Assembly: GCA_015231915.1 (NCBI GenBank)
Contig: JADGAR010000033.1
Location: forward strand, 1 to 39,452
DNA length: 39,452 nt
Direction: 5' to 3'
Origin: Magnetococcales bacterium
GTDB lineage: Bacteria; Pseudomonadota; Magnetococcia; Magnetococcales; Magnetaquicoccaceae
A program made the translations under genes and the position numbers. The notes beneath the pieces were generated by a model that was not told the origin of the DNA, did no database searches, and saw nothing but the letters and a program-made list of their open reading frames with translations. Each line of letters begins with the position of its first letter. Within the stretch, counting starts at the first letter, position 1. Positions 8,661-17,034 of this stretch are shown in pieces.

Positions 8661-10595
8661 ATGGAGCAGAGCACCAGCAACCTTCCTCTGACCAGACGTC
8701 AGATCGAGATTCTGAAACTGATCCAGGCGGGATTCAGCAACAAGGAGGTGGCGCGTCGGCTGGGGATCACCGACGGGACCGTCAAGCAACATCTGGTGGA
8801 GATCTATCGTCGTCTGAATGTCAATAACCGGACGAAAGCGGCGCAACTGGTGACGCGGGCCGAGGAGCCGTCCCTGTTTCTCGAGTTGCGGCGGGACCCG
8901 GAGGCGAAGCGGGCATCCCGCGCCCAAAAGCCGGTCGTGACCCCGGTCTTTGCCGCCGTCATCCAGAGGTTGACCTGCATGCGGGTGCGGATTCCGGACG
9001 CCCTGGCACTGCTGCATGAGGTGGGGAGCGAGCGATTCGACCGTTTGAACCGTCGCATCATGCTGGAGTGCGAACAGGCGGCCAGGCGCATGGACGGGGT
9101 GATGCAAGGGAGCATCGAGGGACCGCTGGTGTTGTTCGGGGTGGGCGGTGCACGCGAGGACGACCCGGTGCGCGCGGTGTGTTGCGCCGGGCTGGTGACC
9201 CAGGCCATGGAGAGATGCGCCGGGGAGATCGGTCTGCCGGCGATGCCGGTCAGCATCACCGTGGCCACCGGTGATGCCATCACCCGGGGCACGGGGAAGC
9301 ACATGACCATCCAGGGGGATGCCGGGACCTTTCTGTCGGCGGCACCCGACACGCGGCAGGCAGTGGTGTTGACTCCCGCCACCCGGCAGGCCCTCGACCG
9401 CTGGATGGCCAGGTATGGCGAGTCGTCCGGGCAAATCCCGGGGTGCGGATACCCGCGCGACGGAGAACCGAAGAGCGACGAGGCCCCCCCCTTCGTCGGA
9501 CGCGAGACCGAACTGGAACAACTGCTCGACCAGCTGGGCCGGACCAGACAGGGAGAGAGCAAGGCCATGCTGGTGGTGGGCGAGGCCGGCTTCGGCAAGA
9601 GCCGTCTGGTCAGGCAGTTGCGCGGGCAGAGCCTGCCCATGTGGGAGGTGCTTTGGGTGACGGGTGGGTGTCATTCGATGGCACGGACCATCCCGCTGCA
9701 TCCGTTTCTGCCGGTCATGGAGAGGCTGGCCGGTTGCGATCCCGCCGCACCCGAGAGCGCGCGTCGTGCCGTGCTGGAGCGTTGGGTGCAGGGGCTGGCG
9801 CCTGACCTGGCCGGGATCGGTCAACGGGTGCTGGCATTGGCGCGGGAAGAGGAGACGTGGTCCGGCTTGCGGCCCGGGGATCCCTTGATCGCGCAGTTGA
9901 GTGAATTTTTCGTTTCGGTTCTGCGGGCGGCCCATCCGGTGGTGGTGGTGTGCCTGGACAACCTGCAATGGATGGACCCATGCACCCGGATGCTGCTTCC
10001 GGAGCTGGCCAACCGTCTGAACGCGAGCCATGTCTGGTTGCTGGGGGTGGGGCGCAAGGCGGAGTTGCGTGCCTTCGGGCAACCGGGGGATTGGCGGACG
10101 CTCGCGCTTGCGCGGCTTTCCGACCGGGAGATCAATCTTTTGTTGCAGGGGCTGCCCATTGCCCGGCGTCTGGATGCCGGGCACTTGCAGACGATCCGGG
10201 AGTGGTGCCATGGGGTTCCGCTGTTTGCGGTGGAGATCGCGGCGTATCTGGCCGGGTTCAAGAAGTCGGTGATGCAGACGATGATCGGACGCGGCGATCT
10301 GGTGTCGGATTCCTTGTCGTGCATGGTGCTGGAGAGGTTGCAGTCCGTGGTCGGCGTGGACTGGAAGATGCTGCGCCTGCTGGCGGCCCTGGAGCGGGAG
10401 ATTCCGCTGGAACGATTGCTTGCCCTCGACCCGCATGGGGATGCCGGGGCCACCGAGGCGGTGGTGAACCACCTGGCTGCGGCGGGGATCCTGAGGAGCG
10501 AGGAGCAGGGGGGGCAGAGACTGGTGGCGTTCGGCAACGCGATGGTGCGCGCCGCCATCCGTAAAACCCTGCCGGTCAGCGATCTGGCGGGGTGA
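8661..10595 (+). CDS. LuxR-type HTH regulator with cyclase-like and AAA/STAND ATPase domains
   Basis: Residues ~9-66 are a LuxR/GerE DNA-binding domain (LTRRQIEILKLIQAGFSNKE, then TVKQHLVEIYRRL). Residues ~95-245 resemble a class III nucleotide cyclase fold, with LVLFGVGGAREDD followed by VATGD and IQGDAG, but the metal-binding aspartates are not clearly kept, so it is probably inactive. From about 275 there is an AAA ATPase of the kind found in large LuxR regulators: FVGRETELEQLL, P-loop GEAGFGKS near 305, and Walker B VVVCLDNLQWMD near 428. The HTH is N-terminal, opposite to MalT/LAL proteins. The start ATG 8661 has a strong AAAGGAGC site. It follows the secretion operon by 19 nt and faces the TolC gene, so control of the secretion locus is a reasonable inference. 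The last 20 nt overlap the TolC gene tail to tail. Confidence 0.85.
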   Translation: MEQSTSNLPLTRRQIEILKLIQAGFSNKEVARRLGITDGTVKQHLVEIYRRLNVNNRTKAAQLVTRAEEPSLFLELRRDPEAKRASRAQKPVVTPVFAAVIQRLTCMRVRIPDALALLHEVGSERFDRLNRRIMLECEQAARRMDGVMQGSIEGPLVLFGVGGAREDDPVRAVCCAGLVTQAMERCAGEIGLPAMPVSITVATGDAITRGTGKHMTIQGDAGTFLSAAPDTRQAVVLTPATRQALDRWMARYGESSGQIPGCGYPRDGEPKSDEAPPFVGRETELEQLLDQLGRTRQGESKAMLVVGEAGFGKSRLVRQLRGQSLPMWEVLWVTGGCHSMARTIPLHPFLPVMERLAGCDPAAPESARRAVLERWVQGLAPDLAGIGQRVLALAREEETWSGLRPGDPLIAQLSEFFVSVLRAAHPVVVVCLDNLQWMDPCTRMLLPELANRLNASHVWLLGVGRKAELRAFGQPGDWRTLALARLSDREINLLLQGLPIARRLDAGHLQTIREWCHGVPLFAVEIAAYLAGFKKSVMQTMIGRGDLVSDSLSCMVLERLQSVVGVDWKMLRLLAALEREIPLERLLALDPHGDAGATEAVVNHLAAAGILRSEEQGGQRLVAFGNAMVRAAIRKTLPVSDLAG

Positions 10596-12564
10596 GGCGG
10601 GCGAGCGGCTTGTCGTGGAGATGGAGCCGGATGCCGTCCGCATTTCGCTGGTTCGAGACGGGCAGCCAGCCCACGGCCTGACCGGTTTGCCTGTTGATGA
10701 CGGCCATGGCCGTCTGGAGGTCCGCATGGCTGGTGAAGGGGCCGACGAGCAGACGGGTCATGGCCTTTTCGTCCGGGGAGATGATGGGTTCCGACCAGCT
10801 GGGAATGCCGAGATCGACGAGGGTCCTGATCATGGCGGTCAGCCTTTTCTCCTCGGTGAAGGTGCCGACATGGACCATGAACGCCCCGGTTTCGCTGGTG
10901 GCCGGCAGCTGTTTGGGAAATGGGTGGCTGGTGGGATTGAAGCGCCAGGGCATGGCGCGCGCCTGGGGTTTGGGTGCCTGCCTGCCGGCATGCAGTTCCG
11001 CCAGGGGGCGCGCCTGATCGTTGAGGGTATTCCATAGCAGGAGCAGCGCTTCATCGGTTTCGTCGGGCGCTTGTGTCGTGGTTGCATCCAGTGCCTGCAT
11101 GGCGACGAGCATCTGTTCGTTCACCATGTCGATGGTCTCGTCCCGTCCGGCTTTGGCGCTGAGCGTGGACTCCTCGTGGGTATTGGGGCGGGCCGGGGCA
11201 GTGGGATGGACCAGGCGTCCCAGGCCTTTCCAGAGTCGCATCAGGGCGAGCTGGGCCTGATAGCGATGGCGGACCAGGTTGGTGCGGAGGGTGTGCACCT
11301 CGAACTGGGAGTCGAGCAGGTCCAGGAGGGTGCGTGTTCCGGCATGGAAGCTCTCTTCCAGCCCCGTGGCGGCCTGTTGGCTGAATTCCAGGGCCTTTTC
11401 CAGGGAGCGGATGGCGGCCTTGTTGTTCTTGAGGTCGTAGCGAGCCTCTTCGACCTCGCGTTTGGCCAGGGCGCGCACCCGGTCGAGTTCGGCGATGGCG
11501 GCCTCCTTGAGCGCTCTGGCCTCGCGGGTTTTGGCGAGGGTTTCGAAGCCGCTGAAGATCGGCATGTTGATGGCCAGGCTGACGGAATGGGCATTTTCCT
11601 CGTCCTTGATGGAGCGACCCGAGGAGCCGCCGAGTTCCGAGTCCCATGTGCGACTGGCTGTATAATTGAAATTTACTTTTGGCATATGTTCTTGACGTGC
11701 CATATTTTCGGAAATGGTGCTTTCTTTTTGTCTGGCGCGGGCAGCCCAGATTTCCGGTCGGTCTTCGATCCATTTCCAGAGGGATTGTTCCAGATTTTCC
11801 GGTTCTTTCCAGGCGTAATCCGGGAGAGAGAGGGCGGGGTCGGGATCGATGCCGACCACTTCCCGGAAGAAGGCGGCCTCTTTTTCCATGGTATTGAGTG
11901 CGTCCTGATAGCTGGCCTCGGCCTGGTTGAAACGGGAGGAGGCCTGTTCGAGGTCGGTTTTGGTGCCTTCGCCGGCGTCGAGGCGAATCTTGTTTTCGTG
12001 GACGTGTTTGCCGGTAATTTTTTTGTATTGGATGGCCAGATCGAGGACTTCCCTGGCTTCGAGCCAGTTGGAGGTGACGGTGGCGACGCGCAGGGTGATA
12101 TCCTGCCGCATGGCCATGGCGTCGGCGTAGGCGGCTTCGATGTGGATGCCGCTTTGGAAGTGATCGGTCATGGCGGGGAGGTCGAGGATTCTCTGGTCCA
12201 CGGTGAGGGTGAGGCTTTTGGGATCGGAGTGTTGCTGGGTGCCGAGTTTGGCGTAGTGATTGCCCTGGCGGAGGACATCGAGCGCCTTGACGTTGACGAG
12301 GGGGAGGAGTTTGGCGAAGGTTTTCGGGTTGTCTTCGCGGGCAGCGCGCAGGAGGGCCTCGGCGCGATGGATTTGGGGGTTTCTGGCCTGAGCGGTATCG
12401 ACCGCCTGCCAGAAGGTCATGACATCGGCGCAAGCGGCATGCGGGTCGCCCAGCAGCAGGATTGCCAGGGTCATGCTGGTGAGGCTGGTACGCGCGGCTG
12501 GGAAGCGATTCTGCCAGGAAGAGCGGCAGAATTTTCCGGTGATTTTTTTGCCTGCTTTGGCCAT
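10576..12564 (-). CDS. TolC-family outer-membrane efflux/secretion protein with C-terminal SPOR domain
   Basis: At 662 residues it is longer than a normal TolC (~450-490). A signal peptide ends near residue 46 (TLAILLLGDPHAACA-D). Residues ~50-460 are the outer-membrane factor fold, with two repeats of long helices and strands: FWQAVDTAQARNPQI, EASYQDALNTMEKEAA, LEESFHAGTRTLLDLLDSQ and RHRYQAQLALMRL. A polar linker follows (~460-570). The C-terminus (~575-650) is a SPOR-like domain (AFMVHVGTFTEEKRLTAMI, then RLLVGPF and ADLQTAMAVI), a fold that binds peptidoglycan stripped of side chains, chiefly at division sites. It is convergent with the LuxR-type gene and is the obvious outer-membrane partner of the exporter at 2059-8641. 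The start ATG 12564 has AGGGG upstream. A tRNA lies upstream on the other strand. Confidence 0.88.
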   Translation of the reverse strand: MAKAGKKITGKFCRSSWQNRFPAARTSLTSMTLAILLLGDPHAACADVMTFWQAVDTAQARNPQIHRAEALLRAAREDNPKTFAKLLPLVNVKALDVLRQGNHYAKLGTQQHSDPKSLTLTVDQRILDLPAMTDHFQSGIHIEAAYADAMAMRQDITLRVATVTSNWLEAREVLDLAIQYKKITGKHVHENKIRLDAGEGTKTDLEQASSRFNQAEASYQDALNTMEKEAAFFREVVGIDPDPALSLPDYAWKEPENLEQSLWKWIEDRPEIWAARARQKESTISENMARQEHMPKVNFNYTASRTWDSELGGSSGRSIKDEENAHSVSLAINMPIFSGFETLAKTREARALKEAAIAELDRVRALAKREVEEARYDLKNNKAAIRSLEKALEFSQQAATGLEESFHAGTRTLLDLLDSQFEVHTLRTNLVRHRYQAQLALMRLWKGLGRLVHPTAPARPNTHEESTLSAKAGRDETIDMVNEQMLVAMQALDATTTQAPDETDEALLLLWNTLNDQARPLAELHAGRQAPKPQARAMPWRFNPTSHPFPKQLPATSETGAFMVHVGTFTEEKRLTAMIRTLVDLGIPSWSEPIISPDEKAMTRLLVGPFTSHADLQTAMAVINRQTGQAVGWLPVSNQRNADGIRLHLHDKPLARLTPPDR

Positions 12565-12695
12565 TGACTTGCCCCTGAAAGAACAAACTGATAAGCTGCC
12601 CGGAAAATTTTGCTTCCCTGGCGCGGCGGTGCTCTTGGTAAGGCCGGAGAGAGCATAAACCTTGCCACAGTGTTGTCTTCCGGGTGCGTTTCTTG

Positions 12696-12771
12696 GCCGG
12701 CATAGCTCAACTGGCAGAGCAACGGATTTGTAATCCGTAGGTTTGGGGTTCGATTCCCCATGCCGGCTCCA
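12696..12771 (+). tRNA. tRNA-Thr (anticodon TGT)
   Basis: A full cloverleaf is readable. The 7-bp acceptor GCCGGCA/TGCCGGC is perfect, the D arm is GCTC/GAGC, and the anticodon stem ACGGA/TCCGT encloses loop TTTGTAA (anticodon TGT, reading ACA). The T arm GGGG-TTCGATT-CCCC is present, the discriminator is T, and CCA is encoded at the 3' end. Confidence 0.97.
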
Positions 12772-12875
12772 ATGGAATCAAATGCTTACAGCGTTCACCC
12801 AAAACGGTGCAGGAGTTCGGCATGGACAAGTTGCGCAGCGGTTGATACGTTGTGACAGCGTGCGGAGGAGCCATC

Positions 12876-13400
12876 ATGCCACTTGAAAATGCAAGCTACA
12901 TAGCAACCGCGTTAAGTGTCGTAGTGTCGGTGATATCTCTGATACTTGCTGGCATGATTGGCTTTGAATACTGGCGGTTGCGTAAAATCAGGCTGGAATT
13001 TCAAGCACAAAAAGAAGCACTGGACAGCGAAATCACGTCCAGGGAAAGATCGACTCACCGCATCCTCGCCTCATATCAGGTGCGTGACCCTGCCCAACGC
13101 ATCGAACTTTTGAAATCCGCAATCCAGATCAATTCAAAAACTTTCAATGCATTCAATGCACTCGGATATGCTTACCTGGAAATAAACGAGCGCCAGAAGG
13201 CAGTTGATGCGTTCCGTAGCGCCGTCGAACACCATCCGGCATTGAAGGAAGGGTATTGCGACCTGGCATTCGCTTATTTGCAGTCGGGAGAGCGGGATTT
13301 GTGTATCGGGTATCTTCGGCAGGCCATTCGGACAGATTCGTCAGCAAGGGACGATTTGCAAACGGACAGAAGGTTCGCCGATGTGGTCAACGAGGTGTAA
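12876..13400 (+). CDS. small membrane-anchored TPR protein
   Basis: A 174-residue protein with an N-terminal transmembrane helix (about 7-32, TALSVVVSVISLILAGMIGF). A charged helical stretch follows (~33-62), then two or three TPR-like repeats (~70-150; NAFNALGYAYLEINERQKAV, AVEHHPALKEGYCDLAFAYL). This suggests an inner-membrane scaffold facing one compartment with its TPRs. The start ATG 12876 has a perfect GGAGGAG 5 nt upstream; a GTG at 12852 in frame is less likely. Six nt separate it from the TPR glycosyltransferase gene, so they are probably co-transcribed. No partner is known, and its function is inferred only from the repeats. Confidence 0.8.
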   Translation: MPLENASYIATALSVVVSVISLILAGMIGFEYWRLRKIRLEFQAQKEALDSEITSRERSTHRILASYQVRDPAQRIELLKSAIQINSKTFNAFNALGYAYLEINERQKAVDAFRSAVEHHPALKEGYCDLAFAYLQSGERDLCIGYLRQAIRTDSSARDDLQTDRRFADVVNEV

Positions 13401-13406
13401 CGGTTC

Positions 13407-15254
13407 ATGGATTGCCCCCCAATCCCATCATGCCCTGCCTCCATGGAAAAAAAACCGCTGGCCGGGAACCGGGAAGAGGGAGATCACGTTGCCGAACCGG
13501 AAAGGCAGCGGGCCTCCCGTGTCGCCGCGCATGCCCTGCGGCAGGCCATGGACCATCATCGGGCGGGCCGCCTGGCAGAGGCCGAGCATGGGTATCGGCA
13601 CGTCCTGTGCATCCAGAGGGATCATGCGGATGCGCATCACAATCTGGGGGTGTTGGCGATCCGAACCGGGCGGCATGCGCTGGCCGTGCAGCACTTCCAG
13701 GCCGCCTTGGAGGCCGATCCGGGGCGTGGGCAATTCTGGCTGAGTTGTCTGGGCGCCTTGATTCAGGCCGGTCGGCTGATGACCGCCAGGGAGTTGCTGA
13801 CGCGTGGCCGTGCGGCGGGGGTGCAGGGCGGGGCGGTGGAGGAACTGGAACTCGCCTTGCAACGCGCACGGGAGTATGCGGACGCACAGGTCGAAAGGGG
13901 CAACCTGCTGCTGGAGGGGCAGCGTTGCGTCGAGGCAGAGGCCGCCTTGCGCGAGGCCCTGCGCATCGATAACGAGCATTTTCGGGCGTTTTATCATCTG
14001 GGCAATCTGCTGCAAGGGCAATGTCGTCCCGCCGAGGCGGAGGCCGCCTATCGGGAGGCGTTGCGTCTGCAACCGGATTGCGCCGAGGCCTGCAACAATC
14101 TGGGGGTGTTGCTCCAGGGATGCAATCGTCCCATCGAGGCGCAAGCCTGCTGGATGGAGGCGCTGCGCCTGCGACCGGATTACGCCGAGGCATTCAACAA
14201 TCTGGGTGCGCTGATGCAGGCGTGGCACCGACCCGCCGAGGCGGAGGCCGCCTATCGGGAGGCCATGCGGCGGAATCCGGAGTTCGCCGATGCCCACTGG
14301 AATTGCGGTTTGCTGCTGTTGCGGGCCGGAAGATGGGCCGAGGCGTGGCCGTTGTACGAATACCGTCATCATCCCCGCATCGGCGAGGCCATCACGGCAG
14401 GACCGGCTCTCTCCCTGCCTCGCTGGCAGGGGGAGGATTTGTCCGGCAGGTCCATCCTGGTCCTGGAGGAGCAGGGCCATGGCGATGTGATGCAGTTTTG
14501 CCGTTTCTTGCCGATCCTCAAGAGCCTTGGGGCGCGTGAGGTGGTTTTGGTGTGTCATCCCGGCCTGGTGACCCTGCTCGGGACGCTGCGAGGGGTGGAC
14601 CGGGTCGTCGCCGCCTGGGACGAGGGGCGGGAATCCGTCGATTGCTGGACCTTTTTGCTGACGATCCCCATGCTTCTTGGTGTCACGCCAGCGACCCTCC
14701 CTGCCGATTTGCCCTATCTGCGGGCCGATCCGGAGCGGGTGGCGCGCTGGCGCGAGCGGCTTCCTTCCGGGGGGGGATTGCGGGTCGGCGTGGTGTGGCA
14801 GGGGCGGACCACCCACAAGAACGACCGGCATCGCTCCCTGCCGGACGTGACGCTGCTGGAGCCGCTTTGGTCGGTGGCGGGCGTGCGGTTCATCGGCCTG
14901 CGCAGGCGCGAGGCAGGGGAAGTGGCCTCTGTCATGCCTGCTGGTCAGCCGCTGCTGGATTTGGGTGGCCAGATCCACGATTTTGCCGACACGGCTGCCA
15001 TCGTGGCGCAACTGGATCTCGTCATCGCCGTGGATACGGCCATTGTGCATCTGTGCGGGGCGCTCGGCGCGCGCTGCTGGGTGCTGCTGCCCGCCATTGG
15101 CACGGATTGGCGCTGGGGGGAGGGGGGTGACGATTCGCCCTGGTATCCCCGGGTGTTGCGATTGTTCCGGCAGCCTGAACCTGATGATTGGCGGGGAGTC
15201 GTTGTGGAGGTACGGGCGGCGTTGGCCGCCTTGTGTCAGAGTGAAAACGGATAG
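13407..15254 (+). CDS. TPR-repeat protein with glycosyltransferase (GT-B, heptosyltransferase/GT9-like) domain
   Basis: 615 residues. Residues ~40-320 are at least seven TPRs, several almost perfect 34-residue units (PAEAEAAYREALRLQPD, PDYAEAFNNLGALMQA). The C-terminal half (~340-610) has the pattern of TPR-linked glycosyltransferases: WQGEDLSGRSILVLEEQGHG, then VGVVWQGR, then VIAVDTAIVHLCGALG with the donor-site VDTAxxHLxGA motif. Such proteins glycosylate proteins or build surface glycans in the cytoplasm. The start at 13407 lies 6 nt after the upstream stop, with GAGGTG about 9 nt before it; ATG 13443 is an alternative. It is followed after 16 nt by a methyltransferase, so a sugar-modification pair is plausible. 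Confidence 0.82.
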   Translation: MDCPPIPSCPASMEKKPLAGNREEGDHVAEPERQRASRVAAHALRQAMDHHRAGRLAEAEHGYRHVLCIQRDHADAHHNLGVLAIRTGRHALAVQHFQAALEADPGRGQFWLSCLGALIQAGRLMTARELLTRGRAAGVQGGAVEELELALQRAREYADAQVERGNLLLEGQRCVEAEAALREALRIDNEHFRAFYHLGNLLQGQCRPAEAEAAYREALRLQPDCAEACNNLGVLLQGCNRPIEAQACWMEALRLRPDYAEAFNNLGALMQAWHRPAEAEAAYREAMRRNPEFADAHWNCGLLLLRAGRWAEAWPLYEYRHHPRIGEAITAGPALSLPRWQGEDLSGRSILVLEEQGHGDVMQFCRFLPILKSLGAREVVLVCHPGLVTLLGTLRGVDRVVAAWDEGRESVDCWTFLLTIPMLLGVTPATLPADLPYLRADPERVARWRERLPSGGGLRVGVVWQGRTTHKNDRHRSLPDVTLLEPLWSVAGVRFIGLRRREAGEVASVMPAGQPLLDLGGQIHDFADTAAIVAQLDLVIAVDTAIVHLCGALGARCWVLLPAIGTDWRWGEGGDDSPWYPRVLRLFRQPEPDDWRGVVVEVRAALAALCQSENG

Positions 15255-15270
15255 GAAACGGGAGAAAAAC

Positions 15271-16434
15271 GTGGTGCAAACGTCACGGTCGGAATTTTTG
15301 GAAACCTTGATGCGGTTGGATGCGCAAAACGATCTGGAGGGGTTGCTGGCCCTGGTCCAGAATACGGAGCATCCGCCGGAACGGCTGCATGCCGCCATGA
15401 CCTCGGCGCTGGTGGCGGGTCGCATGCGGGTGGCCTTCATTCTGGCCATGCTGCTGGGCAACCGGGGGCAGTGGAATCCGCTGGTCTCCCTGGCCCTCGC
15501 CCTGGGTGGTCTGCTGTTCGACAATGCCCAGGAGGAGCGCCGGGGGATGGAAGGGCTGCTCCTGGCGCGTGACACCCTGCCGCTCGCCGACGCGGAGCGG
15601 GAGACGATGCATGCGCGCGTGGTGGTCCCGGTGTTTTCCCCATTATTGCAAACGGCGTTGGCGGAGGCCGATTCCGGGCGCCTGTTGCGGCTGATGGAGA
15701 TCCTGCATGCCGTGGTGCCGGGTTGGGCGGCGGGTTTCGACCGTCATTGCGCGGCTCGACCACGGGGGGAGACGCTGTTGCGTTTCATCCTGGAGCGTCC
15801 GCACCGATATATCGATAAATGGTCACATTATCTGGAAATTTACGAACGCTATTTTGCCAGGTTTCGTGCCGGCGAGGTCACGCTCATCGAATTCGGCGTT
15901 TCCCATGGCGGATCGTTGCAGATGTGGAAGGATTATTTCGGTCCCGGTGCCCGTATTTTCGGCGTGGACATCGATCCCCGCTGCGCGGTCGTCAACGAGG
16001 AGAACATCACCGTTTTCCAGGGCAATCAGGACGACCGAGGCTCGTTGCGTGCCCTGCGCGCCGCCTTGCCCCGACCGGACATCATCATCGACGATGGCGG
16101 TCACACCATGACCCAACAGATCAACACCCTGGAGGAGTTCTTTTTTCATCTCAAGGACGGGGGGATTTACCTGGCGGAGGATCTGCACACCAGTTACATG
16201 CGCAGTCATGGCGGGGTCTATCGTGCGCCGGACAATTTCATCGAATACACGAAGCGGCTGATCGACCAGCTCAACGCCAGATACTCCGAGGATCCGGCGT
16301 TGTCACTCGACGACTATGGCCGTTCCATGTTTTCGATGCACTATTTCGATAGTGTCCTGGTGATCGAAAAACGGGCGGTGAGCGCACCGATCCAGTTGCA
16401 AAGGGGGACACCGTCTTTCAATAATTTTTCATAA
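15271..16434 (+). CDS. class I SAM-dependent methyltransferase with helical N-terminal extension
   Basis: 387 residues. The C-terminal ~190 residues are a Rossmann methyltransferase: motif I IEFGVSHGGSLQMW near residue 203, then VDIDP, IIIDDGGHT and a LKDGGIYLAEDLH strand. They are close to the cephalosporin-hydroxylase/Methyltransf_24 type often found in glycan clusters. Residues 1-190 are helical and of unknown role; they may be degenerate helical repeats. The start is GTG 15271 (or 15274), with GGAG 6-9 nt upstream. The frame is open well before this but overlaps the glycosyltransferase. Co-transcription with the TPR glycosyltransferase suggests methylation of a sugar or glycopeptide; the substrate is unknown. 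Confidence 0.82.
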   Translation: MVQTSRSEFLETLMRLDAQNDLEGLLALVQNTEHPPERLHAAMTSALVAGRMRVAFILAMLLGNRGQWNPLVSLALALGGLLFDNAQEERRGMEGLLLARDTLPLADAERETMHARVVVPVFSPLLQTALAEADSGRLLRLMEILHAVVPGWAAGFDRHCAARPRGETLLRFILERPHRYIDKWSHYLEIYERYFARFRAGEVTLIEFGVSHGGSLQMWKDYFGPGARIFGVDIDPRCAVVNEENITVFQGNQDDRGSLRALRAALPRPDIIIDDGGHTMTQQINTLEEFFFHLKDGGIYLAEDLHTSYMRSHGGVYRAPDNFIEYTKRLIDQLNARYSEDPALSLDDYGRSMFSMHYFDSVLVIEKRAVSAPIQLQRGTPSFNNFS

Positions 16435-16497
16435 TTACAGAAGATTTTGTCTTTTGGCCTCTTGCCATACAAATGGAGAGATTATTTTGAGATAACT

Positions 16498-17034
16498 TTA
16501 AATATAATTTCTTTCGATATATCCTTGGAAATGGCGCGCGCGCATATTTCGGTGCATGGGGTCGTCCAGATCCAGACGCGCGATGGTTTTTTGCACTTGT
16601 GCTTGCTGTTCTCTTTCCAGACCCGGATTAGGAAAGATATGTCCGATCACCAGTTCCAGATGAAACCAGCCATCTTCGATCAGGAATGGATTCAGGATAT
16701 CATCGAAGTGGTTTTTTCTGGTATTCATGCTGTGGCAGGCCAGTCGGTAATTGCTCCACTCGTAGGCATCCTGCGGCAGTCTGGATTTTGCGATGAAGTG
16801 ATCCACCGATGCGGTTCCCGTGCTTCTTTCGAAAAAGACCGCCAGATAGGCGCATGTGGCATGATAGGCCGCATAGAGATCGTCCAGGCAGGCTCTCCAA
16901 TGGTCGGCGATTGCGGTGCCCTGGGGCAGGGGTTGGTCGAGCGGGAGTGCTTTTTTCGCCAGATAGGCAAGCCCTTTTTGACGCACGGTTGCGTCGAACC
17001 GGGCGGGTTCGGGCTGGGCATCCACGTGAATCAT
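16498..17034 (-). CDS. HNH endonuclease, PtuB-like (Septu-type defence nuclease)
   Basis: 178 residues. The core reads VDHFIAKS (residues 77-84), YEWSNYRL (91-98) and MNTRKN (103-108), followed by ILNPF. This is the His-Asn-Asn/Lys arrangement of HNH nucleases of the TIGR02646/PtuB kind. The upstream CxxC zinc pair usual in that family is only partly present (CAYLA at 61-65). It starts with ATG 17034, whose ATGA overlaps the stop of the ATPase gene; an in-frame GTG at 17043 is possible. Translational coupling to the ATPase supports a PtuA-PtuB type complex that cuts nucleic acid when the ATPase senses phage. The role is inferred from family and context. The 3' side is AT-rich intergenic DNA down to the methyltransferase stop. 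Confidence 0.75.
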   Translation of the reverse strand: MIHVDAQPEPARFDATVRQKGLAYLAKKALPLDQPLPQGTAIADHWRACLDDLYAAYHATCAYLAVFFERSTGTASVDHFIAKSRLPQDAYEWSNYRLACHSMNTRKNHFDDILNPFLIEDGWFHLELVIGHIFPNPGLEREQQAQVQKTIARLDLDDPMHRNMRARHFQGYIERNYI

